A stretch of 64,000 bases of DNA, taken from assembly GCA_035575515.1 (NCBI GenBank), contig DATLXU010000015.1, forward strand, positions 1 through 64,000. Reading direction: 5' to 3'. The DNA is from DATLXU01 sp035575515 (GTDB lineage Bacteria; Acidobacteriota; Blastocatellia; UBA7656). A program made the position numbers and the translations under genes. The notes under the pieces are model-generated. The model had not been told where the DNA came from, ran no database searches, and saw only the letters and a list, made by a program, of their open reading frames with translations. Numbering within the stretch: position 1 is the stretch's first letter; the number at the start of each line of letters is the position of its first letter. Below are positions 53,675 to 60,839 of this stretch, in pieces.

Positions 53675-54670
53675 ATGGACATGCGAACTCAGTATATGGG
53701 CTTAACGCTGAAGAACCCGATTGTGCCTTCATCGTCTCCGCTGTCGCATAGCGTCGACAGCATCCGCAGGCTCGAGGATGCAGGCGCGTCGGCTGTCGTG
53801 ATGTACTCGCTTTTTGAAGAGCAGATCACAACAGAGAGTTTCTATCTCGATTATTACCTCTCACACGGAACAGACAGCTTCGCCGAGGCGCTCAACTACT
53901 TCCCCGAAATGGAGAGCTACAACGTCGGCCCGGACGAATACCTTGAGCTGATTCGTCGCGCGAAAGACGCGGTTGAAATTCCCATCATCGGCAGCCTCAA
54001 CGGAACCTCGACGGGCGGGTGGATTGACTACGCGTGCCTGATTGAAGAAGCGGGCGCGGACGCGCTTGAGTTAAACGTCTATTACATCCCGACAAGCACT
54101 TACCTGATAGGCTCAGAGGTCGAGTTCATATATCTGGACATTCTTCGCGACGTGAAGGGCGCGGTCTCAATTCCCGTAGCGATGAAGCTGAGTCCGTATT
54201 TCAGCTCGACGGCAAACATGGCTTTGAAGCTCGCGGAATGCGGAGCCGATGCGCTGGTCTTTTTCAACCGCTTCTATCAACCAGATTTCGATCTCGAAAA
54301 ACTGGAGGTCGTGCCGCGCCTCGTCTTGAGCGATTCGCAGGAACTGAGGCTGCCGCTCAGATGGGTCGCAATACTGTTTGGCCGCGTCGACATTGACTTC
54401 GCGATAACGAGCGGCGTGCATACCTTTGAAGACGCTCTGAAGGCTCTGATGGCCGGAGCGAAGGTCGCAATGATGGCGTCAGAGCTTTTGCAAAATGGCA
54501 TTCAGCGCATTGGCGAGATTCTCGCTGACATGCAGCGATGGATGGAAGAGCACGAGTATGAGTCAGCCGCTCAGATGATTGGCAGCATGAGCCAGAAGAA
54601 CGTCATCGAGCATGCGGCGTTCGAGCGCGCAAATTACATGAAAACCTTGGCGTCTTTCAGGAATGAATGA
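53675..54670 (+). CDS. Dihydroorotate dehydrogenase-like flavoprotein
   Basis: 331 residues of the DHOD-like TIM barrel. Recognisable parts are [44 protein letters not shown] and [16 protein letters not shown]. This subfamily often sits next to PFOR and lacks the clear orotate-binding set, so a pyrimidine role is doubtful and an electron-transfer role is guessed. GGGAG precedes the ATG. It lies 138 bases after PFOR, in a gap with CGCAGAG-type partial repeats, and ends overlapping the CBS remnant. Confidence 0.87.
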   Translation: MDMRTQYMGLTLKNPIVPSSSPLSHSVDSIRRLEDAGASAVVMYSLFEEQITTESFYLDYYLSHGTDSFAEALNYFPEMESYNVGPDEYLELIRRAKDAVEIPIIGSLNGTSTGGWIDYACLIEEAGADALELNVYYIPTSTYLIGSEVEFIYLDILRDVKGAVSIPVAMKLSPYFSSTANMALKLAECGADALVFFNRFYQPDFDLEKLEVVPRLVLSDSQELRLPLRWVAILFGRVDIDFAITSGVHTFEDALKALMAGAKVAMMASELLQNGIQRIGEILADMQRWMEEHEYESAAQMIGSMSQKNVIEHAAFERANYMKTLASFRNE

Positions 54671-54941
54671 GCGAGGAATTGCGAATCGAAAGCTCATCCT
54701 CTTTTTCAATTCGATTATGAGAATATCTCCTGTGACAGTCTCGCCGGAGACATTGACGCTTGACGCCATTGCGCTCATGCGACGCAAAAGTGCTGATTGC
54801 CTTCCAATTGTGCGCGAGGGCCGACCGATAGGGATTGTGACCTAGCGCAACCTTATCAATGTGGCCGCGCGATTGCTTGAGCAGAAGCGAAACGCGACTG
54901 AATCAACTTCAGAATTATCCTCACTTGCCGCGAACTTGTGA
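54663..54941 (+). pseudogene. CBS-domain fragment interrupted by an amber codon
   Basis: The frame from 54663 reads MRISPVTVSPETLTLDAIA and CLPIVREGRPIGIVT, a CBS motif, then TAG at 54843-54845. It continues in frame as RNLINVAARLLEQKRNA to a TGA at 54939. CBS domains normally continue VTERDL here, so the TAG stands in place of the Glu of that motif. One base change would explain it. The fragment holds about one CBS unit, and its TGA overlaps operator copy C. Readthrough cannot be excluded. Confidence 0.7.
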
Positions 54942-55001
54942 CAGCCGTCACAACTATGCGTGACTGCGGTCATAGCCTGCCAAATCGCAACTCCTTATAG
55001 T
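54938..55001 (+). promoter_or_regulatory. Compound operator copy C and promoter, upstream of the small-protein cluster
   Basis: GTGAC-N4-GTCAC (54938-54951, extendable to TTGTGAC...GTCACAA), eight bases, GTGAC-N4-GTCATAG (54960-54975). TATAGT at 54996-55001 is a good -10, predicting a start near 55008. The near palindrome centre is then exactly -41.5 and the far one -63.5. The first site fits the CRP/HcpR-type TTGTGA-N6-TCACAA consensus. Confidence 0.75.
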
Positions 55002-55064
55002 TACGTTGAGAGATTAGGAATGCCCGGTGCGATGCCGATCTACGCAAGGGCAGGAGGAATAATT

Positions 55065-55472
55065 ATGAAAAGGTACATAGTAGCGATGATGGTCGCAGCC
55101 GCTTTGATCATGAGCAGCGCTGCGTTTGGGCGGCAGGTAAAGAGCGGAGGCGCGCGCGTTGACAGAGCCGTCGTGCAGTTCACCGAATCGGTCAAGCTGC
55201 TGGACGTTATGCTGAAAGGCGAATACCTCTTCGTTCATGACGATGAGAAGATGGCGCAAGGACTGCCCTGCACTTACGTCTATGCGCATGACAAAGGCAA
55301 ACAGGGCAGGCTCGTCGCTTCGTTCCACTGCATACCCGTGCAGAAGTCGGATAAGGCAGAGCGGTTCACGGTAGTAGTTGAGTGGAACGCTGTTGCGAAC
55401 CTGCCGGAGCTTGTGGAGTATCGCTTTGCCGGAAGCAATGAAGGGCACAAGGTTCCAAAGCAGACCGAATAA
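55065..55472 (+). CDS. Small secreted protein of unknown function
   Basis: 135 residues from the ATG at 55065, chosen for GGAGGAATAATT upstream. A signal peptide (about 1-22, ending SSAAFG) precedes a beta-rich domain containing KLLDVMLKGEYLFVHDDEKM and the pair C69/C86 (GLPCTYVY, SFHCIPV). The domain is unlike any family I can name. It is the first gene after operator copy C, with a leader of about 57 bases. Confidence 0.75.
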   Translation: MKRYIVAMMVAAALIMSSAAFGRQVKSGGARVDRAVVQFTESVKLLDVMLKGEYLFVHDDEKMAQGLPCTYVYAHDKGKQGRLVASFHCIPVQKSDKAERFTVVVEWNAVANLPELVEYRFAGSNEGHKVPKQTE

Positions 55473-55549
55473 CACTTGCAAGGTGGTCGAAGATTAATTT
55501 CAGAGCGAAGTGGAGACTAGATTCAAGCGCGCAGCGGGAGGTGATCGTG

Positions 55550-55918
55550 ATGGAAAGAGATGATCGCGACATACTGGAGCTATTGAAAGAGGAGTTGGAT
55601 TTCATAGAGAAGGGCGGATACGGGCGCTCAGTGCGAACACCGTGGCTTGCGACTTCCATCTTTCAGGACTCGCCGAGCTGCCTTTGCTACCCCGACCACA
55701 CGCACGATGATGCCTGCACGCTGATGCAGTTCGTGCCGCCCTGGCGACAGGCTGAGAATGTTCCGTGCCATCACATACCGCTTAACGCTGAGGGCGACAC
55801 GATTGAAACGTTGGAAGCGCGCGGCGACCAACAAGCGCTCGAAGAGGCCATGAAGAACTGGCTCAGGAGGACTATCGAGAAGATAGAACAGGAGCGCGCC
55901 ACGCAGACGGTCGTTTAG
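55550..55918 (+). CDS. Conserved hypothetical protein, acidobacterial type
   Basis: 122 residues. The N-terminus DILELLKEELDFIEKGGYGR is followed by RTPWLATSIFQDSPSCLCY and several Cys/His residues (CLCYPDHTHDDAC and VPCHHIP), a possible metal site. I recall similar proteins in acidobacteria but no function. A strong GGGAGGTGAT precedes the ATG at 55550, which I prefer to the GTG at 55541. It belongs to the operator C cluster. Confidence 0.75.
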   Translation: MERDDRDILELLKEELDFIEKGGYGRSVRTPWLATSIFQDSPSCLCYPDHTHDDACTLMQFVPPWRQAENVPCHHIPLNAEGDTIETLEARGDQQALEEAMKNWLRRTIEKIEQERATQTVV

Positions 55919-55964
55919 TGGCTGACCGCGCGCGTCGCTTCGTGCAAGATAGGAGGGCGGTGCG

Positions 55965-56534
55965 ATGAGCGGAGAGTTGATTCTTGTTATTGTCATAGTC
56001 AGTTTTGCGGCATTGTACTTCGTCGTGCCATTTGCCGTAGGCGCTTACATGAAATACAGAGGGAAGATGGTCGTCACCTGCCCTGAGACGCAAAAGCCTG
56101 CCGGAGTGGAAGTTGACGTCAAGCACGCGGCATTGACTGCCGCTGTGGGTCAGCCCGAGCTTCGCTTGAAAGATTGCACGCGCTGGCCTGAGAGAAAAGA
56201 TTGCGGGCAGGAGTGCCTCATGCAGATTGAGCTTGCGCCGGAAGACTGCCTTGTTCGCAACATACTCGCTGAATGGTACAGAGACGAAAGCTGCGCAATC
56301 TGCCGCAAGCCCTTTGGAGAGATTCATGTACTTGATCACAAGCCGGGATTGCTGGGGCCGGATAGCAAGATGACCGAGTGGGCCGAGATTCGGGCCGAGC
56401 AGATAAATGAAATACTAGCGACGCACAAGCCCATCTGTTGGAACTGCCTTGTCACGGAATCGTTCGTGCGTCAGCATCCCGACTTGGTCTTCGAGCGACC
56501 ATCAAAGCGTGTAGCAGAGTCAGGGAAGAGGTAG
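55965..56534 (+). CDS. Membrane-anchored Cys-rich protein
   Basis: 189 residues. One N-terminal membrane segment (about 5-27) precedes a domain with Cys in CPETQKPAGVEV, LKDCTRWPERKDCGQEC, CAICRKPFG and CWNCL. The CxxC pairs suggest zinc or Fe-S binding. I recall acidobacterial homologues with this pattern but not a function. GGAGGGCGGTGCG lies before the ATG. It is the last gene before the terminator at 56591, so the cluster of three is a unit with a start and an end. Confidence 0.8.
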   Translation: MSGELILVIVIVSFAALYFVVPFAVGAYMKYRGKMVVTCPETQKPAGVEVDVKHAALTAAVGQPELRLKDCTRWPERKDCGQECLMQIELAPEDCLVRNILAEWYRDESCAICRKPFGEIHVLDHKPGLLGPDSKMTEWAEIRAEQINEILATHKPICWNCLVTESFVRQHPDLVFERPSKRVAESGKR

Positions 56535-56590
56535 GTTGTAGCATTCTGATCTCCTTTCGATTTTGTGCCGTGCTGCAATCACGCACATGA

Positions 56591-56652
56591 GCCTCGCATC
56601 AGCGGCTGCTTGATCTGACAAATTATTCAGTCGTCGCTGCGAGGCCTTTTTT
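56591..56652 (+). terminator. Intrinsic terminator of the operator C cluster
   Basis: GCCTCGCA (56591-56598) pairs with TGCGAGGC (56638-56645), with further AGCG/CGCT pairing after a 2-base bulge, then six T at 56647-56652. It lies 57 bases past the stop of the Cys-rich gene. Confidence 0.8.
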
Positions 56653-56743
56653 CTGAGACCATTAATCAACGGCAAGAGCCATATCCCTAAAAGCTGCCCG
56701 CTGCAAAGCCTACACTGCAAGCATTCAGACACACGTAATCGAA

Positions 56744-58600
56744 TCAGATTCCGGAAGGCATCAGGTCAGACTGGCCGTTCGAGTTCGCAGGAGGTCGCGG
56801 CCTGCGCGGCCTTTGCTTGTTTGCGTTCTGCGAGCCTTGCTCTTCCGGCTTTGGCAATGGCGGTGGAGGCGGAAGGTCTTCTTCTTTTTCCGGCGGCGTC
56901 TCGCCTTCACCTTCTTTCTTCGTCGGCTGCTGTTCCTGTTCGCCTTCCTTCGGCTGCGCAGGAATAGCTATGCCTGGAAGATTTGGTTCGTTGCCGCTCG
57001 GAGGAGATGCATTAGTCGTCGTCGCGTTCTGTCGTTCAAGCGCCGAAAGCGCTGCGCGCGCTTGAGCTGAAATCTTTTCGGCTTCTTGTCTGTAGCGGTC
57101 GGCCCGCTCCATGACCTGCGGGCTGCGGTCGTTGCTCTGCTGGTAAGCAGTCAACTCGCCCTGCCATTGCGACAATTGCGGCAGGTAACGTCTGAGCGGA
57201 TGGTCCTGCGGAAGCGAATCAACGCGCGCTCGCGCGTCCGCTATCGCAGACAATGCAGTCACCAACCCATCGCCTGTCGGCGTGCGCCCGAAAAGTTTAT
57301 CGCCAAACATTATATACGCCGCAACGCCAGCGACAACGAGCAGCATAAATGTTCCGATTATCCATCCCGCGTGGCTGCGATGTTGATAAGGCGCAGCGTA
57401 AACCACACCGCCAGGCGGAGTTCCATACGGCGCATTCTGATTCGTCAATGCTGCCTGATCGTATGGTGTATCAATGCGATCATGAGCGGGCGTATTCGTT
57501 ACTGGAACTGTCGTTCTGACGGGACGGCGGCGAACAAGCGTAGCTTCATCGTCGGGCGGAGTAGCGTCGTTCGCCTCTTGCGAAAGCGCCGATTCCTGCT
57601 GACCAATCGGTACGCTTATGCGAGAGAATGCGCCGCCACGCGCTGTGCCTGCCTGTGCGGGTTGCGCTATCCCTGCCGCCGATTCAAACCCGCGCGCAAG
57701 CTCGCCCGCCGTCTGCGGCCTGCGATCAGGGTCTTTTTCCAGCGCCCGCATCACGACGGCTTCAACCTCTGGCGAGATGTCAGGTCGCTTTGACCGAAGG
57801 GGCGCGGGTGGCTCTGACGCATGCGCGACGAGCAATCTTGTTGATGAATCTCCTTGAAACGGAGCCTCGCCCGCGAGCATTTCGTAAAGAACAACGCCGA
57901 GCGAATAAATATCGCTGCGCGCGTCGACTTCTTTCTCTTCGCACTGCTCAGGCGACATATAACGCGGCGTACCGACTATGATGTTTGCCCCCGTAAGCGC
58001 CGCGCGGCGATTCAAGTCCTCTTGAATTTTTGCAACGCCGAAGTCAACGACCTCGACCCAATCCGCGCCATCATAGTCGGCAATGATTATGTTGTCAGGC
58101 TTCACGTCGCGATGAATAACTCCTACGGCGTGAGCCGCGTCGAGCGCGGCGCAGGCCTGACGGAGTATATTAGCCGCGCGCTCCACGGAAAGCGCGCCGT
58201 GACGGCGGATCAATTCGCCGAGCGTTATGCCTTTGACGTACTCCATCACGATGAATGGCACATGGCTTTCGCTCTCGCCATAATCAATAACATTTATAGC
58301 ATTAGGGTGATGGATGCGGCTTGCGGCCTGCGCTTCCTGCTCGAATCGGCGCGCGATCTTGGCGTCAACTGCAAGCTCAGGCTTCAACAGCTTGACGGCG
58401 ACTTTTTTGCCCATCGCTATGTGCGTCGCTTGATAAACGTCGCACATCCCGCCTGAACCAAGATGCTCTTCAATCAGATACTTCCCCGCGAGCTTTTTGC
58501 CAATCATCAGCTTTGTGCGGTCTTCAGGCTCAGTCGCGCACAGCGGGCAGACTGTATCTTTATCCGATAATCGCGCGCCACAATCAGGACAGGTCTTCAT
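56744..58600 (-). CDS. Membrane-bound Ser/Thr protein kinase with N-terminal zinc ribbon
   Basis: 618 residues. A zinc ribbon (C4, C7, C18, C21) is followed by a complete Hanks-type kinase: glycine loop GSGGM (48-52), K70, E89, HRDVKPDN (163-170), DFG (187-189) and SPEQ. A Thr/Pro-rich linker leads to one membrane segment (about 413-435). The outer region is coiled and Pro/Glu-rich, with no PASTA repeats. It phosphorylates proteins in the cytoplasm and could supply the phosphothreonine for the FHA regulator at 18336. It is the only Ser/Thr kinase in the window. Confidence 0.95.
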   Translation of the reverse strand: MKTCPDCGARLSDKDTVCPLCATEPEDRTKLMIGKKLAGKYLIEEHLGSGGMCDVYQATHIAMGKKVAVKLLKPELAVDAKIARRFEQEAQAASRIHHPNAINVIDYGESESHVPFIVMEYVKGITLGELIRRHGALSVERAANILRQACAALDAAHAVGVIHRDVKPDNIIIADYDGADWVEVVDFGVAKIQEDLNRRAALTGANIIVGTPRYMSPEQCEEKEVDARSDIYSLGVVLYEMLAGEAPFQGDSSTRLLVAHASEPPAPLRSKRPDISPEVEAVVMRALEKDPDRRPQTAGELARGFESAAGIAQPAQAGTARGGAFSRISVPIGQQESALSQEANDATPPDDEATLVRRRPVRTTVPVTNTPAHDRIDTPYDQAALTNQNAPYGTPPGGVVYAAPYQHRSHAGWIIGTFMLLVVAGVAAYIMFGDKLFGRTPTGDGLVTALSAIADARARVDSLPQDHPLRRYLPQLSQWQGELTAYQQSNDRSPQVMERADRYRQEAEKISAQARAALSALERQNATTTNASPPSGNEPNLPGIAIPAQPKEGEQEQQPTKKEGEGETPPEKEEDLPPPPPLPKPEEQGSQNANKQRPRRPRPPANSNGQSDLMPSGI

Positions 58601-58642
58601 ATATTTATCAGAGCCTCCGCGTCTCTAAAGGCCAATTGAAAC

Positions 58643-58668
58643 AAAAAGGAGCAGCAGTCCGTCTGCTC
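58643..58668 (-). terminator. Terminator of the sigma-54 response regulator operon
   Basis: Reverse strand: GAGCAG (58668-58663) pairs with CTGCTC (58654-58649), followed by C and a T run (58647-58643). It lies 78 bases past the stop of the NtrC-like gene. Confidence 0.65.
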
Positions 58669-58745
58669 AGCCTCTACAGTGTTTTATATGCAAGCCGCTT
58701 TCCGCTTTCAGGCTGCTGCCCTTCGCAATCCGCTCGCGCTGCGCG

Positions 58746-60113
58746 CTACATGAACTCGGTCAGGTTGTATTTTCTTATCTTGCTGTAGAGTCGCGGGCGA
58801 TAAATTCCGAGCGCGGTTGCCGCCGCCTGCTTGTTGCCCTTCGTGCGCTGAAGCGTTTGATAAATCACCTCGCGCTCGATCTCTTCGAGTTTCATGTTCG
58901 GCGGAACCTTGAACTCGTGATTGGTTGTCGCAGGCGATTCCGCAGCTGTAAATGGCAGATCGCTCGCCTCTATCCGCTCGCCCTTCGCAAGCAGCACCGC
59001 GCGCTCAATTGCCGATTCAAGCTCGCGCACGTTGCCCGGCCAGGCGTAGTTGTACATCGCAGAAATCGCCGACTGCGAAAAGCCTTCGTTCTTCCTGTTG
59101 TATTTCTCCGAAAACATTTTCAGGAAGTGATCGGCGAGCAACTGAATGTCTTCCTGCCGCTCGCGCAGCGGGGGAACCTCAATCGTTATGGTCGAGATTC
59201 GATAATAGAGGTCTTCGCGCAGTTGCCCATTGCGAACAGCTTCAGGCGGGTTGCGATTCGTCGAGCAGATCAAACGGAAATCTACCTCTACCGGCTTTTC
59301 GCTTCCGAGCCGGTAATAGACTCTCTCCTGAAGCGCGCGAAGCAGCTTGGGCTGAAGCTCAAGCGGCATCTCAGCTATCTCGTCGAGCAGAATCGAGCCG
59401 CCGTTTGCGCGAGCGATCAATCCTTCCTTGTCGCGGGCTGCTCCCGTAAACGCGCCCTTCGTGTGGCCGAAGAGTTCCGATTCGATAAGCTCTTTAGGCA
59501 GCGCAGCGCAGTTGACCTTGACGAATGGCCCTTTAGCGCGATGCGAGTTGTAATGAATCGCGTTTGCGATCAACTCCTTGCCCGTGCCGGATTCGCCTAC
59601 GATCAAGATGTTCGCGTCACTTTTGGCGACTGCTTCGATCATCTCAAAGATGTTCTGCATCTGCTTCGAGCGGCCAACTATGTCGCCGTAGGTTGTGCGC
59701 TGTCGGAGCGTGCGGCGCAGGCCCTCGTTCTCTTCGCTCAGAGTCTTTCGCTCTAGCGCCCGCTCAATCAGCAGCAACAACGCGTCTATCTCGAACGGTT
59801 TTTCGACGAAGTGGAACGCGCCCGCTTTCGTTGCTTCGACTGCGTTTGCCACAGATCCGTAGCCGCTGATGATTATCACCTCGACTGATGGCCGCATCTC
59901 TTTGAGCTTTCTCAGAACTTCCGTGCCCTGCATGTCAGGCAGTTGCAGATCGCACAGGACGAGATCGAACTCGCCATTGTCAAACAGCGCCAGTCCCTCC
60001 TGGCCGTTCTTGGCCGTTGAGACCGAATAGCCCGCCTGCTCAAGGTTGAGCTTGAGTGAATCGAGCGTCGCTTCCTGATCGTCAATGACTAAGATGTTCC
60101 CTTTTCCTTTCAC
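58746..60113 (-). CDS. NtrC-family sigma-54-dependent response regulator
   Basis: 455 residues. Receiver domain with D55 (LVLCDLQLPD) and K105, then the AAA+ domain with Walker A GESGTGKE (173-180), the sigma-54 loop GAFTGA (220-225), Walker B ILLDEIAEM and the R-finger region. The C-terminal Fis-type helix-turn-helix starts at about 415 (AAATALGIYRPRLYSKIRK). The RPRLYSKI variant replaces the usual SRxTLYRK, so the target site may differ from standard. Its ATG overlaps the stop of the H-box protein (4 bases). Confidence 0.96.
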   Translation of the reverse strand: MKGKGNILVIDDQEATLDSLKLNLEQAGYSVSTAKNGQEGLALFDNGEFDLVLCDLQLPDMQGTEVLRKLKEMRPSVEVIIISGYGSVANAVEATKAGAFHFVEKPFEIDALLLLIERALERKTLSEENEGLRRTLRQRTTYGDIVGRSKQMQNIFEMIEAVAKSDANILIVGESGTGKELIANAIHYNSHRAKGPFVKVNCAALPKELIESELFGHTKGAFTGAARDKEGLIARANGGSILLDEIAEMPLELQPKLLRALQERVYYRLGSEKPVEVDFRLICSTNRNPPEAVRNGQLREDLYYRISTITIEVPPLRERQEDIQLLADHFLKMFSEKYNRKNEGFSQSAISAMYNYAWPGNVRELESAIERAVLLAKGERIEASDLPFTAAESPATTNHEFKVPPNMKLEEIEREVIYQTLQRTKGNKQAAATALGIYRPRLYSKIRKYNLTEFM

Positions 60114-60664
60114 TTCGCTTCTCCTCTGCGGATTTGAGCTAGATATTCGATGAGGGTATTTATCCCGTTAAGCATCTTCTCTACAGTGTCACGTTCATCC
60201 CCTTCGGGGAGTTTTCGTGTGAGGAATGTCGCATAAAGCTTCATAGCCCCGATATGATTCTTTATCTCATGCCACTGCCTTCTGTAAACCACAGCATCGC
60301 CTTCTTCGAGCGCGATGCCGCAGGGCTTTGCTTCGCGCCCGATTATTTGAAGCGCGAAGCCGTAAAGCTCACCGCCGCGCCTGAGGCTATCGAGCCTTAC
60401 AAGGATGGGCCGCGCGCCATCGTGCAGATTCGACTCTGCAGAATAATTTTCCTGCTTGCGCGCCCGGCTAATCTGCTCGGTCAGCCATTCGGTTATATTC
60501 GAGTCACGACCGAAGATTTCAGCATAGTGCTTCTGATCAAGTCCTGCGCTTGGCAGCAATTCAACCGGCGCAGATGACATCGCCTGAACCCTCCCAGCCG
60601 CGTCGCATACAAGCAAGACCTTTTGATTTGTACCTACTGTGTCAGCCAACTGTGTTCCGTTCAT
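60110..60664 (-). CDS. PAS/H-box histidine phosphotransfer-type protein without ATPase domain
   Basis: 184 residues. A PAS-like fold (about 15-110) precedes the segment RRQWHEIKNHIGAMKLYATF (129-148), where H132 is the probable phospho-acceptor of a HisKA-like helical hairpin. The ATP-binding HATPase domain is absent: the protein stops at the end of the second helix, with no N or G boxes in the following 60 kb of the same frame. It is translationally coupled to the NtrC-like gene, so it probably takes phosphate from or gives it to that regulator, or has become a non-catalytic sensor. Confidence 0.7.
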   Translation of the reverse strand: MNGTQLADTVGTNQKVLLVCDAAGRVQAMSSAPVELLPSAGLDQKHYAEIFGRDSNITEWLTEQISRARKQENYSAESNLHDGARPILVRLDSLRRGGELYGFALQIIGREAKPCGIALEEGDAVVYRRQWHEIKNHIGAMKLYATFLTRKLPEGDERDTVEKMLNGINTLIEYLAQIRRGEAK

Positions 60665-60786
60665 AGTGTCACATCCATCTGGGGCGTGCGGCCTGCTATT
60701 GAAAATCTCTGGCGCTGATTGGTTGATAACAAACTCTCTATCCAGGAATCAGCGTCCATCGCTTATAGCCCGTTTGGTAGAGTGAA

Positions 60787-60820
60787 TGCGGCGAGAGGAG
60801 CGTTTGCTCCTCCCGCCGCA
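60787..60820. other. Strong GC-rich hairpin between convergent-edge genes
   Basis: TGCGGCG (60787-60793) pairs with CGCCGCA (60814-60820), and GAGGAGC (60795-60801) with GCTCCTC (60806-60812). There is no T-run on either side. It lies 20 bases past the stop of the PG-binding-like gene and may stabilise its mRNA end. Confidence 0.6.
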
Positions 60821-60839
60821 GGGTTATTGTCACACCGCT

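Noticed and set aside
57086..57793. 235-codon forward frame
   Set aside because: Shadow of the Ser/Thr kinase gene; composition is Arg- and Cys-rich, typical of an antisense frame.
58857..59756. 299-codon forward frame
   Set aside because: Shadow of the NtrC-like gene on the other strand; Arg-rich, no domain.
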